Source: Lewinellaceae bacterium (lineage in GTDB: Bacteria > Bacteroidota > Bacteroidia > Chitinophagales > Saprospiraceae). From it: DNA of 64,000 nucleotides. Every line of letters begins with the position of its first letter. Positions within the stretch are counted from its first letter, which is position 1. The stretch covers positions 310,001 to 374,000 of the forward strand of contig JADJUJ010000007.1 in NCBI GenBank assembly GCA_016710765.1, in the 5' to 3' direction. Both the position numbers and the translations under genes were made by a program. Under the pieces are notes generated by a model. It saw only the letters and a list, made by a program, of their open reading frames with translations, searched no databases and had not been told where the DNA came from. Positions 7,922-18,778 of the stretch are shown one piece after another.

Positions 7922-9825
7922 CTAACTTTTAACTTCTTCAAATTCTACGTCTTGCGCATCGCCAGTACCCGAATTGTCGCTAGCATTGCTGCTAGGCTCC
8001 TCTGGAGCGCCTCCGTTTTCAGATTGCGTAGCCTGGTAAATGTCCTGGCTGGCAGCATTCCATGCGGCAGTAAGTGCTTCCGTTGCGGAATCAATTTGGG
8101 CAATATCCTGTGCTTTGTGTGCTTCGCGCAAATCGTTCAGCGATTTTTCGATCGCTTCTTTGTGGTGAGCAGGTACCTTATCGCCGTAGTCTTTCAGCTG
8201 TTTTTCGGTTTGGAAAATCAGTGAATCAGCGGTGTTAAGTTTTTCAACGCGCTCGCGGGTTTGGCGGTCGGTGTCGGCATTGGCTTCTGCTTCGGCCTTC
8301 ATGCGGGCAATTTCGTCTTTCGAGAGTCCCGTGCTGGCTTCGATGCGGATATTCTGTTGTTTGCCGGTGCCTTTGTCGACTGCAGTAACCGACAGGATGC
8401 CATTTGCATCTGTATCGAAGGTTACTTCAACCTGTGGCACACCGCGCGGTGCGGGTGGAATACCGTCGAGGATAAAGCGGCCAATCGAGCGGTTGTCACG
8501 CGCCATGGGGCGTTCACCCTGCAATATGTGGATTTCTACCTGCGGTTGGTTGTCGCTAGCCGTCGAGTAGGTTTTCGATTTTTTGGTTGGGATCGTAGTG
8601 TTGGCTTCGATCACGACGTCGAATACGCCACCCATGGTTTCGATACCGAGTGAAAGCGGGGTAACATCGAGTAGGAGTACGTCGGTAACGCTACCAGACA
8701 ATACACCGCCCTGGATACCTGCGCCTACGGCAACTACCTCATCGGGGTTTACGCTGCGGTTCGGTTTTTTACCAAAAAACTTCTCTACGGCCTCCTGAAT
8801 GCGTGGGATACGGGTGGACCCACCGACCAAGATGATTTCGTCTACATCATTGGCGGTCATGCCGGCATCCTGAAGTGCTTTGCGGCAGGGTTCAAGGGTG
8901 CGTTGCACGAGCCCGTCAACCATTTGCTCAAATTTCGAGCGCGACAGTTTCATGACAAGGTGCTTTGGCACGCCGTCCACTGCGGTCACATACGGCAGGT
9001 TGATTTCTGTTTCTGAACCGGCGGAAAGTTCTATTTTAGCCTTCTCTGCGGCTTCTTTAAGGCGCTGCAGGGCCATGGGGTCCTTGCGCAGGTCCATTTT
9101 TTCTTGTTTTTGAAACTCTTCGGCCATCCAGTTGATGATCACATGGTCGAAGTCGTCGCCACCAAGGTGGGTGTCACCGTTGGTAGATTTTACTTCAAAC
9201 ACGCCACCGCCAAGTTCGAGGATGGAGATGTCTAAGGTGCCACCACCGAAGTCGTACACCGCGATCTTCATGTCCTTATGGCGTTTACCCAGGCCATAAG
9301 CCAGTGCCGCTGCGGTAGGATCGTTTACAATGCGTTTCACTTCGAGACCAGCGATGGCGCCTGCTTCTTTGGTTGCCTGGCGCTGTGAGTCGTTGAAGTA
9401 AGCTGGTACGGTGATAACGGCCTCCGTAACGGGTTCGCCAAGGTAGTCTTCGGCAACTTTCTTCATTTTTTGAAGCACCATGGCCGAAATTTCCTGTGGT
9501 GTGTAGAGGCGGCCGTCGATGTCGACACGGCATGTGTCATTGTCGCCGCGAACTACTTTATATGCTGCGCGCTCTACTTCACTGGTGGATTCAGAGAATC
9601 GCATACCCATGAATCGTTTGATGGAAGACACGGTGCGTTGCGGATTGGTAATGGCCTGGCGTTTGGCAGGCGCGCCAATTTTCCGTTCGCCGTTATCGAG
9701 AAAAGCCACCACAGATGGTGTGGTGCGGGCGCCTTCGTCGTTGGCGATAACCACCGGTTCGTTGCCCACCATAAGGGATACGCAGGAGTTGGTTCTTCCT
9801 AAGTCTATACCGATAATTTTCCCAC
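7922..9825 (-). CDS. dnaK: Molecular chaperone DnaK (Hsp70), start disrupted
   Basis: Hsp70 chaperone of about 634 residues, with ATPase, linker, substrate-binding and lid regions intact. Motifs include AYFNDSQRQATKEAG, IVNDPTAAALAYG, VYDFGGGTLDIS, LVGGSTRIPRIQ, the linker VLLLDVTPLSLGIE and a C-terminal acidic tail ending VEFEEVKS. The N-terminus reads (C)GKIIGIDLGRTNSCVSLM, but no ATG, GTG or TTG lies in that frame: a GTG at 9825 is out of frame by one base, next to a run of four A (9817-9820). One extra A would restore GTG-GGA-AAA-ATT. In phosphate loop 1 the usual LGTTNS reads LGRTNS (ACA to AGA). Both oddities may be sequence errors. dnaJ and grpE are not adjacent. Confidence 0.92.
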
Positions 9826-10232
9826 AATAAATTTAATGTGCTAGTGTTGGTTGATAGGTTTTGGGTTCAGTGCTATTATATTTTCTTTTATACAATCCTC
9901 ATGCCATGGGGTAAAAACTGACGGAATGGCAGGATCCCGCTAAATTGGCTTTGTATTTAACCGCAATCCTGACAGGGCACTGTGCGGTAAAGTGTCGTTC
10001 TGTGCAATTACGCCTTAATATATATAGGCGTAAATTTTGCTAACGTCGTATTTTGCCGATAAAAGGTAATCCTCTGTCGTTAAATCTTGCAGAGCATTTG
10101 AACTAGGTTTATACTTGTTATCCCAAATCAAAATTCCCAATGCATCTTTACACGCCACTGTTTTACCGAAGATACGCCCGCAATCGGCGGCACTTTGGAA
10201 GACATTACCGCTCAAACAAAAGAAGAAGTCCT
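9826..10232. other. Intergenic region between divergent dnaK and a membrane-protein gene
   Basis: About 400 bases with no convincing gene. It contains a 9-bp-stem palindrome at 10007-10034 (ATTACGCCT ... AGGCGTAAT-like, A/T loop). I do not see a CIRCE element or an exact TAnnTTTG promoter. A minus-strand open frame (10015-10215) has no recognisable features. Confidence 0.5.
10007..10034. repeat. Palindrome in the dnaK upstream region
   Basis: TTACGCCT at 10008-10015 pairs with AGGCGTAA at 10026-10033 across a loop of ten A/T bases. It could be an operator or a weak hairpin. It lies about 180 bases upstream of dnaK and 200 bases upstream of the divergent gene. Confidence 0.35.
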
Positions 10233-10901
10233 ATGCGCATGCTGATCAGTTTGTTTTTCATGTTATTTTTTGTCGCCTTCATGATCACAGGAGGCATATG
10301 GGCGCTGGTGAAAGTGTTCTCCGGCCTGGGTATACCGGTTGGCGACAAGGCGACGGATGGTTTGATCAAGAAATTGAGGTCTTTGCTGCAATCGGGCCGC
10401 AAAGCGTTGGTACCCTGGGAGCACGAGATGATGTCGTTGCTGTCGCTGAACAAGAGTGATTCAAAGAAAACCGGTTTTTGGGGCAAGCCTGCCTCAGGAA
10501 CCTATACTACCATTTACCACGAGCCGGTGCTAACCTTTGCTAAGCAGCGTGCTGGTAAGACCGACCTGATTTTAGCGCAGACCAGCGACCGGGAATTTGT
10601 TTTCCGTAAAAAAGACCGTCAGACCGAAGTGTGGATCAACGGGAAACCGTTGGGTGTGTTTATCGACGGCGTGTTGCTGGCGCCCGGCAGCAAAAGCCAA
10701 ATGTTGGCACAGTTGGAGATCAACAAGGAAGAGCAGTCTTTTCCATTGTTGTTGGAAGGGAAGCCCGCCGCTGCCCTGACCAACCCCGCCCGCAAAGAGG
10801 GGCCGAACCCACGGGCACTTACGTTGTTGCGGGATTTGCCGCAGGAAGAGGAAGACCTTATTATGGCGATGGCTGTTTTGCAAATGACCCAGGAGGACTA
10901 A
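10233..10901 (+). CDS. Membrane-anchored protein of unknown function
   Basis: A 222-residue protein with one N-terminal membrane helix (about residues 3-26, LISLFFMLFFVAFMITGGIWAL) and a soluble C-terminal part. The soluble part is mixed alpha/beta, with the segment DREFVFRKKDRQTEVWINGKP around residue 125 reading like paired beta strands. I do not recognise the family. The ATG at 10233 is preferred because it sits directly before the helix and is preceded by purine-rich AGAAGAAG; an in-frame ATG at 10140 would add a very basic 31-residue extension. It is a lone gene followed by a hairpin at 11001-11030. Confidence 0.6.
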   Translation: MRMLISLFFMLFFVAFMITGGIWALVKVFSGLGIPVGDKATDGLIKKLRSLLQSGRKALVPWEHEMMSLLSLNKSDSKKTGFWGKPASGTYTTIYHEPVLTFAKQRAGKTDLILAQTSDREFVFRKKDRQTEVWINGKPLGVFIDGVLLAPGSKSQMLAQLEINKEEQSFPLLLEGKPAAALTNPARKEGPNPRALTLLRDLPQEEEDLIMAMAVLQMTQED

Positions 10902-10980
10902 AAATGCCCGCTTGGCAGTTAATTTTAAGGTTTTATAAAAAAAAGAGATCAAACACTTGTCAGATTCCAATTATCTGGGA

Positions 10981-10988
10981 TATATTTG
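10981..10988 (+). promoter_or_regulatory. Candidate -7 promoter element TATATTTG
   Basis: Exact TAnnTTTG match with a possible -33 CTTG at 10956-10959 (21-base spacing). The predicted start, near 10995, falls just before the hairpin and T-run at 11001-11030, so it could make a very short terminated transcript. Weak evidence. Confidence 0.3.
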
Positions 10989-11000
10989 TGACGCTTATCG

Positions 11001-11030
11001 GCAAGCACTTTGATGCTTGCTCGTTTTTTT
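11001..11030 (+). terminator. Rho-independent terminator
   Basis: GCAAGCA (11001-11007) and TGCTTGC (11014-11020) form a perfect 7-bp stem, followed by seven T at 11024-11030. It ends the transcript of the 10233-10901 gene. Confidence 0.7.
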
Positions 11031-11203
11031 AATCCATTTAATCTCGTGAGTGAAAGTCGAATGCTCTCCTAAAGTTTTTCTGGAAATTCGTTTTTGCTCC
11101 TTTTCTGTAGATAAGAGGTGTAGGATCTGTTTATGGCACAGTATTTGTCGTTTAGGTGTCATGGTTTAATCCCCCACAGATTACGTGTGAATTTCCCAAT
11201 CTC

Positions 11204-11755
11204 ATGATAAAAAATATACCGCCGCGTATTATTTCTTGCTTCCATTCCCAAACCCGCAACCTGACCAACCGTCTTGTTGGTGGGCTTTTTGCGTTGGTGG
11301 TGGTACTAATAATGGCGGTTGCCTGCAAAGGCGATGTAAAGGGTACAGACAACGCCAAAGACGAATTGGCTGCAGCCATTACAACATCCGACTCCATGTT
11401 TTCCCAATTGTACAGCGTGCAGCAGGAATTTCACCAGTTGAAGGCTGATATGGACGCGGCACCAGAAACGCTCAAGGCCACGCCGGAGTTCCAGCAATTG
11501 CAGCAACGGGTAGAAGGCGCAATCATCAAATCTGGTGTGTTTTTTGATGACATCAGCAAAGCGAAGGAAAGTGCTTCAACAGGTCTTCAGGCTTTATTGC
11601 AGTCTGAAAATAATACTGCGACTGGATTAGATTCCATCATGGCTGCGGTTAATAAATATGTAGGCGACAACCAGGAGAACTATCAACAGTTTTTGAAAGT
11701 TGCTGCTGATCTCAGAACACAATACGATCAAATCAAGGCTGGCGCTTCCAAATAG
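11204..11755 (+). CDS. Putative lipoprotein with helical/coiled-coil body
   Basis: A 183-residue protein. The N-terminal hydrophobic stretch LFALVVVLIMAVAC (about residues 30-43) ends in a lipobox-like A-V-A-C followed by KGD, so it is probably a lipoprotein. The rest is acidic, rich in Q, E, A and S, and looks fully alpha-helical (heptad-like QFLKVAADLRTQYDQIKAG at the end). No family recognised. The ATG at 11204 is preferred over an upstream GTG at 11156. It is 58 bases upstream of another secreted protein and may be in an operon with it and with surface protein A. Confidence 0.6.
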   Translation: MIKNIPPRIISCFHSQTRNLTNRLVGGLFALVVVLIMAVACKGDVKGTDNAKDELAAAITTSDSMFSQLYSVQQEFHQLKADMDAAPETLKATPEFQQLQQRVEGAIIKSGVFFDDISKAKESASTGLQALLQSENNTATGLDSIMAAVNKYVGDNQENYQQFLKVAADLRTQYDQIKAGASK

Positions 11756-11813
11756 GAACTGTCTTTTGCCTGATAACATAATTTGCCTAATTTCTAACTT
11801 AAATTTTTTATCT

Positions 11814-12236
11814 ATGAATCAAATCTTTTTAACCAAACTGCGGAATGCTCTGGGCATCGTGGCTTTGCTTGGTGCGATGTTGAGCGCCGAGTCTGCTTCG
11901 GCCCAGTCGTTCCTGCCCAATGCCCAGGCGGTTCAGGTGGTGATTGCTACCATGAACAACCTGCAGGGCCAGGCCACTGCACAGGTTGCCGCTCCAGCCA
12001 GTCCACTGGACAAAGGTAACTTTGACAACAAAGTGACTGCCAATTCTGTTCAAGGTGCGCTTTTTTCACAGTACCTGAATTTGCTTGTTGTTCAACTGAA
12101 GCAGGGCGTACCTACTGGTACTGCCATCAACAATGTGTACGACACGATTGCAAACACACCCGGCGCGAGCACTGGCACGCGCATGGCTACGTTGGATGCA
12201 GTGAAGCAGCAGGTGATTACCCTGTTGTCGAACTAA
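11814..12236 (+). CDS. Small secreted protein of unknown function
   Basis: A 140-residue protein with a clear signal peptide (residues 1-31, hydrophobic GIVALLGAMLSA, cleavage after ESASAQ). The mature part is about 110 residues, rich in A, Q, N and T, without cysteine or recognised motifs. It sits between the lipoprotein at 11204 and giant protein A at 12343 on the same strand with gaps of about 60 and 105 bases. A role with protein A is possible from position only. Confidence 0.6.
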   Translation: MNQIFLTKLRNALGIVALLGAMLSAESASAQSFLPNAQAVQVVIATMNNLQGQATAQVAAPASPLDKGNFDNKVTANSVQGALFSQYLNLLVVQLKQGVPTGTAINNVYDTIANTPGASTGTRMATLDAVKQQVITLLSN

Positions 12237-12342
12237 AATCCGTCTACTGACTTTCACGATTTGAGATTTATCGAATGATCTAAGTCAAAGGATTTACAGA
12301 GTCTTAATCTTTTGTCAAACAAATTTTCAATTTTCCGTTCTC

Positions 12343-15300
12343 ATGAAAAAAAGAATCATTACGCCTTTACAAGGCCTTTTGGCAGGTTTGTTGCTGTTGG
12401 GTGCTGTGAGTGCTAACGCGGGTATTACCGTGACACTTTCCAGTACCAACACCGAATACACTGCTGGCCAGGCCAACACATTTACGTTCAACGTAGGCCT
12501 TGTCTACACCAATTTAACTTGGGTAGACCGTTATCAGTTTGCTTTCCCTGCAGGTGTTACTGTTGTTTCTGCTACGCCTGCTTCCGGTTCTGCCGGTTGT
12601 GGAAGCAGTTGGCATTCAGGAAATCTGTAATCCCAACATTTCATGGCATACCACTGGAGTACCTTGTACTGGTGCATTTACCGGAACACAGTGTGGTTTC
12701 AACTATAACGGTGGAACATACACTATTACCGTCAATGTACCAGCCAATGTCACTGGTCCAATGGTTGTCACTTTGAATACACAAAGCGACGGCTACGGTA
12801 CTGCTCCTTTCTCTGATGTTGATCAGGTAACCTTTGCTCAGGCTGTTCCTGCAGTTCCTTGCGAAATCAACTGCCCAGCGGACATGACGTTCAACCTGGC
12901 TCCAGGTCTTTGCGACATCGCTGTGAACTATCAGGTAACCACCACAGGTGATTGCATTGGTAATGTTACAGGTTTTCAGCAAGGTTTTGCTCCTAGCGCA
13001 ATCAATTATTTCCAGAACAATCAGGGGATTTTTACCAACCCTCCAACACCACATTTTAACTCTGTTAACTCGACATTCAATGCGACTGCTCCACCTACTC
13101 AACTTACTATAGTTGACGGTGATTTTAGTCAAGGTGGAATTACCTATTATTGGATGGGTGATGAGTGGACTAATACAACTGCCTCTGCCCAGAATATTTC
13201 TTTCGATTGGGCTTACAGTACCAACGATAGCCCGTTCTGGGATAGGTTCTATTACAAAATTGGTAATGCTGCATCAAACTTCAGCAACAGCAATTTTGGC
13301 AACCAAACAGGTGTTTGGACTGAAGTAACCAATCAAAATGGGCCTAATGCACAAAATGGCTCTCTGGCCTTAGTAATCCAACCAGGCCAACGGTTGGCAC
13401 TTGCAGGCTATACCCTTGATGGTGGTGGTGGTCCGTGCACAATTAATATTACTAATTTCCAACAAAATGCTCCTGCAGAATTGGTTCAGACCTCTGGCCC
13501 AGCTTCTGGTGATATTTTCCCTATCGGCACAACGGAAGTTTGCTGGAAGGTAGACTTCTCTGACCCTAACACTCCGGATATCGACTGCTGCTTCAATGTA
13601 ACAGTAAACGACTATCCAAACCCAATCACCACGCTGGCTTGCAACGACCTCGTTCAGATTTCTCTGGATGCTTCCTGCTCGCACTGCATTGGTGCTGACG
13701 AAGTTCTCGAAGGTGGCCCATACAGCTGCTACGACAACTACATCGTACAACTCGACAAGACCCTGCCTTTGGGCAATGGTCCATGGGTTCCAGGCTGTGT
13801 TGGCGCTGCCGACATTGGCAAAACCTATGCTGTTCGCGTAACTGACCCAAGCACTGGCAACAGCTGCTGGGGCCAGGTGAAGATCGAAGACAAACTGAAG
13901 CCAATCGTTCAGTGTGACGACCTTACCCTGCCTTGTAACGCACCATCTACTGCAGTTGGCGCTACCGCACTGTTCAATTTGAACACTGCTCCAGTTGCTA
14001 TTGCTGACAACGCTACTGCTACCGGTACGGTTACTGTTGCAGGTATTCCTGCTGATGCCAAGGTATTGGACGTAAACATGACCCTCGACATTACCCACAC
14101 CTGGATTGGTGACTTGACCATCAAGTTGGTTTCTCCTGACGGCATCGAAATGCGTCTGTGGGGTAACAACTGCGGCCCTACCGACAACATCAAGCAACGT
14201 TCGACGATCAGGATACTGATTGCTACAATGCTTGTAACAACTACACCACTGGCGATACCATCCTGCCTCCTGCTTGCTTGCAGGCACAGTTTGGTAACCT
14301 GAACGTAGACTTCCTGGATGTTTTCCTGGGTGCTAAAGCTGCAGGCGACTGGAAACTGGTTGTTAGCGACAATGCTACTGGCGACTCTGGTAACCTGAAC
14401 AAGTGCGAACTTGCCATCACTTATTACAGTTCACAGGCCGTTTATCAGCCTACTGTAATTGAAAACTGTGGCGCTTACACTTTGACCCATACCGATACCC
14501 AGGTTCCTGGCGACTGTAATGTTGGCTATACCAACCAGATTCTGCGCAAGTGGACGGCTACGGATGCTTCTGGCAACACAGGTACCTGTGTTCAGTCGAT
14601 CACGTTCTCTATTCCGACCTTGGCCAACGTAGTTGTTCCTCCGGATTACGACAACATCGACGCTCCTGCATTCGAATGTGGCGGTTCTTACCCAACGCCA
14701 CAATGGATTGAAGGTGTGGGCCTCCAGGGCTATCCTTACATCTTTGGTTTGCCTGACGGATGTACGATTTCCTACACCTACAACGACGTAGTAATCACCA
14801 TCTGTGATGGTACCTACAAAATCCTCCGTAAGTGGGATGTTATCGACTGGTGCGCTGGTGAGGCAATTGCTCACAACCAGATCATCAAAGTACTGGACTC
14901 TACTGGCCCAGAATTTACCTGCCCAAGCAACATGACGGTATCTACCGATCCGTTTACTTGCTGCGCTACGGTTAACCTGCCTGATGTGATCATCACCGAC
15001 GCTTGCTCGCAGATCAACAACATCAGCTGGATGGTTATCGGCATCGATCCTTACACTTTTGATACCATTGGCATGTTCCAGGGTGGTGGTTCTTTGACCT
15101 CCTTCCCCGGCAATAACCTGTGGAACCCTGATACCCTGGGTGCATTTGGCTACACGCCTTGCCTCCCACTTGGTACCCACACTGTTATTTACACTGTAGA
15201 GGACGATTGTGGTAACCTTACCACTTGTGATTTCAAATTGACTGTTCGCGACTACACCCCACCAGTTGCTGCTTGTGATCAGACCACAACGGTTGCTATT

Positions 15301-18300
15301 GGTATCGACGATCCATTCGACTGCTACGAGCCAAGTGCCAACGGCTGCGATTTCGCCGGTGTTACCTGGGTTAAAGCCACGACTTTCGATGACGGTTCTT
15401 ACGACAACTGCGGTGGCGTTAAATTCACCGTACGCCGTATGGCTCCTTACAGCGACTGTATCCTGGGTCTGAACCCAATCAACGGTCACCCAGCATGCGA
15501 CGACATCTTCCCGGATTTCCCGAGCGAATTTGAGCGCGCTATTTCTGAGTACGATTCGATCAAGTTCTACTGCTGCGAAGTTGGTACTACCCAAACCGTT
15601 ATCCTGCGTGTATACCAGGTTGACGTTAATGGTAACTTCCAGATTGGACCTGACGGAACACCAGTATACAACGAGTGTATGATTCAGGTGAAGTACAGGA
15701 CAAAAATCAAGCCTGTATGTCAGTCACCTGCTAACGTAACGGTTTCCTGCGAAAACTTTGACCCAAGCCTCTGGGCTTACGGCAAGGCTTCCGTATACGA
15801 CAACTGCTGCCTGGATTCCACGAAAGTGTACCAGGGCCAGAAAGGTTTGACCCACACGGTTAACTACAGCCAGTTTGATACGCTTTGCAACAAAGGCACC
15901 ATCGTTCGCACATTCCGTGCTTTCGACTGCCATGGCTTCAGCAGCCAGTGCACCCAGCGCATTGTTGTAAACTACGAGCAGGACTACTACGTGAAGTTCC
16001 CGAACGACGTTATCGTAACGGAGTGTGACGGTAGTGGTAACTACGGTGAGCCTACCTTCTTCGGCGAAGATTGCGAACTGTTGGGTGTATCCCACCAGGA
16101 TGAAATCTTTACGGTAGTACCAGATGCTTGCTACAAAATCGAGCGTACGTGGACCATCATCAACTGGTGCACCTACAACCCGAACCTGCCTTGCATCAAC
16201 GTTCCTAACCCGAACCCGAACGCTATCAGCAACCACCCATCGAACCTGCCTGGTCCAACCGTTTCTGCTTTGGGAACGCCAACGCCATGGAACCCAACGG
16301 TGGTTAAGATCAATCCAACCGACCAACAGGCTACGAACTACTCGACCTTCTGGGACGCTAATGCCAACTGCTACAAGTACAAGCAGATCATCAAAGTTAT
16401 CGACAACGAGGCGCCAATCTTCGCAAACTGTCCAGCCAGCCCGGTTGAAATTTGCGACCTGACCGCCAACGATCCATTGTTCTGGAATGATGCTGCCTAC
16501 TGGGATAACACCATCAGCAGCCACGACCTTTGCGAGGCTCCAACCGATCTTTGTGTAACCTTGACCGACAGCTGCGGTGGCGCTAACCTTAGCGTACGCT
16601 ACCTGTTGTTCCTGGACATGAACGGCGACGGTGTAATGGAAACACAAATTTCCAGCACAAACCCACCAGCACCAAACACGATTCTACCCTCGGTGGCACA
16701 CCGTTCGACAACCGTCCGGTACCTGCTAACCAGAAGTATCGTTTCAACATCGACTGGACAACCAATGGCAATGCCCGCACCGCATGCGTACGTTGGGACA
16801 ACCTGGCTGAGCCAGCGAACCTGAACGACAACGTATTGCAGGGTGTTGTTCCACAACTTCCTTACGGCACCCACAAGATCAAGTGGATTGCACAGGACGG
16901 TTGCGGTAACGAGTCGATCTGCGAATACACTTTCGTAGTGAAAGATTGCAAGAAGCCAACTGTTGTTTGTATCAACGGTCTGAGCGTGAACATCATGCCT
17001 ACAGGTATGATCCAGTTGTGGGCAAGTGACTTCCTCCAGTACACGGAAGACAACTGCACACCAGCCAACCAGATCAAGATTGGTATCCAGAAATCAGTAG
17101 GTAGCACCGGTGCGTTCCCAGTGGACGGCCAGGGCAACCTGATCACCAGTGTAACGTTCACTTGTGCCGAACTCGGACCACAGGCTGTACAACTCTGGGC
17201 AATCGACGCTGCTGGCAACGCCGACTTCTGCGAAACTTATGTAATTGTACAGGACAACATGGGCAACTGCCCGAACGGCAACGTATCAGTAGCCGGTGCA
17301 CTGAAAACAGAGGCCGCCAACGGTCTGGAAGAAGCCAGTGTTCAACTCGACGGTTCACACCCTGCTTTCCCACCAGTAAGCATGTTTGACCTGACGGACA
17401 ACAACGGTGACTATGTGTTCTCGAACGCACTGCCAATCGCTGCTAACGTAACCGTAACACCGCTGAAAGACGACAACCCACTGAACGGTGTAACCACCTA
17501 CGACCTTGTGCTGATTTCCAAGCACATCCTGGGCCTGGAAACACTGAACAGCCCATACAAGATGATCGCTGCTGACGCCAACAAATCAAACTCCATCACG
17601 ACGTTTGACATCGTTGAACCCGCAAACTCATCCTGGGTATCTACAGCGAACTGCCAAACAACACCAGCCTGGCGTTTTGTAGACAAAGCTTACAACTTCA
17701 ACGATCCGACCAATCCGTTCGCTTCTCAGTTCCCTGAGTTCCTGACGATTGCTTCCATCCAGAACAACCAGATGGACGACGACTTCGTATCGGTGAAAGT
17801 AGGTGACGTTAACGGTTCCGCTATTGCCAACTCCTTCATGAGCGCCGACGATCGTACTGCAGGTTCCCTGTTGTTCGATGTACAGGACCGCGACGTGAAA
17901 GCAGGCGAAGAGTTCACAGTGAACTTCAAGGCTGCTGAGCAAGTAGCAGGTTACCAGTTCACGATGAACTACAACAACCTGGAAGTAGTAGACCTGACAC
18001 CAGGAACGGATATGAGCATGGATAACTTCGGTGTATTCGCTGATGCCATCACGACGTCATTCGACGGCAAGGCAACGGGTGAATTCGCAGTGAAGTTCCG
18101 CGCCAAAGCAGACGGCCAATTGAGCCGCATGTTGGGTGTATCCAGCCGCATCACGAAAGCAGAAGCATACCAGGACGGTAACCGTCTGGACGTAGCCTTC
18201 CGCTTCAATGGTACGACGATCGCAGGTGTAGGCTTCGAACTGTATCAGAACACACCAAACCCATTCGTTAACAAAACGATGATTGGCTTCCACCTGCCAG

Positions 18301-18491
18301 AAACAACGCAGGCTACGCTGACCGTTTACGACGAAACGGGCCGTACGATCTACACGCAAACGGGCGACTTCGTGAAAGGTTACAACACCATCACGATCGA
18401 CCGCAACGTGCTGAACACGGTAGGTATGTTGTACTACAAAGTAGAAACTGCAACCGACAGCGCAACGCGCAAGATGATCCAGTCTAAGTAA
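12343..18491 (+). CDS. Modular surface protein A: HYR-like, P-domain, dockerin, cohesin-like, T9SS tail (frameshifted)
   Basis: A secreted protein of about 2,050 residues, read across frameshifts near 12605, 14192 and 16670. Order: signal peptide ending SANA; beta-sandwich region; Cys-rich HYR-like repeats; a proprotein-convertase P-domain (about 13950-14430, WIGDLTIKLVSPDG and FLGAKAAGDWKLVV); more Cys-rich repeats; an ICD..FWN module (16440-16640); a GLSVNI module (16970-17270); a double dockerin loop (17469-17655, DDNPLNGVTTYD and DANKSNSITTFD); a cohesin-like beta-sandwich (17860-18230); and a T9SS type A sorting domain (18236-18491, NTPNPF to KMIQSK). At 14192 one extra A restores the P-domain reading. 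A compensated shift lies in the dockerin (17618-17669). Likely cell-surface or matrix protein. Two hairpin terminators follow. Confidence 0.8.
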
Positions 18492-18506
18492 TTTAAATAG
18501 GTGGTT

Positions 18507-18532
18507 GAGCGCTCCGAAATCTCGGAGCGCTC
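18507..18532 (+). terminator. Perfect hairpin after protein A
   Basis: GAGCGCTCCGA (18507-18517) and TCGGAGCGCTC (18522-18532) form a perfect 11-bp stem with a 4-base loop, 15 bases after the stop. There is no T-run, so it may protect the 3-prime end rather than terminate by itself. Confidence 0.5.
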
Positions 18533-18607
18533 ACTCCCATCTGCTTATTTACAAAGATTGTTTTAAAGATTATTGCGGCAACCGAGCCTTGCCGTCATTC
18601 CGCTAGG

Positions 18608-18640
18608 AACCGATTTTATTATACTTTAAAATCGGTTTTT
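18608..18640 (+). terminator. Rho-independent terminator
   Basis: AACCGATTTTA (18608-18618) pairs with TAAAATCGGTT (18627-18637), followed by a T-run to 18640. Confidence 0.7.
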
Positions 18641-18646
18641 GGGATG

Positions 18647-18683
18647 GCCTCTCTCCTAAAGGTAGGAGGGGGGCTTTTTTTTT
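18647..18683 (+). terminator. Second Rho-independent terminator in tandem
   Basis: A 12-bp stem with G-T pairs (18647-18658 with 18663-18674) is followed by nine T at 18675-18683. Together with the hairpin just upstream it isolates protein A from the DoxX gene. Confidence 0.7.
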
Positions 18684-18728
18684 CGGCGAAGTGCTAAGCC
18701 TTCAGTATATCGGTACTCATATAATTGG

Positions 18729-18736
18729 CTACCTTT
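18729..18736 (+). promoter_or_regulatory. Bacteroidota -7 promoter element (TACCTTTG) for the DoxX-family gene
   Basis: Exact TAnnTTTG match followed by CCGCCCC, 43 bases before the ATG at 18779 and directly after the tandem terminators. No obvious -33 box. Confidence 0.55.
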
Positions 18737-18778
18737 GCCGCCCCATTTTATGGGATAGTTAACAAACCTATATGGGCT

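Noticed and set aside
10015..10215. A 66-residue minus-strand open frame upstream of dnaK.
   Set aside because: No recognisable motif, promoter or terminator, and it overlaps an A/T palindrome; chance open frame is more likely.
14431..16647. Long minus-strand frames (387 and 307 residues) opposite protein A.
   Set aside because: Shadows of the coding strand's codon bias; they carry no signal peptide or domain and cross the modules of A.
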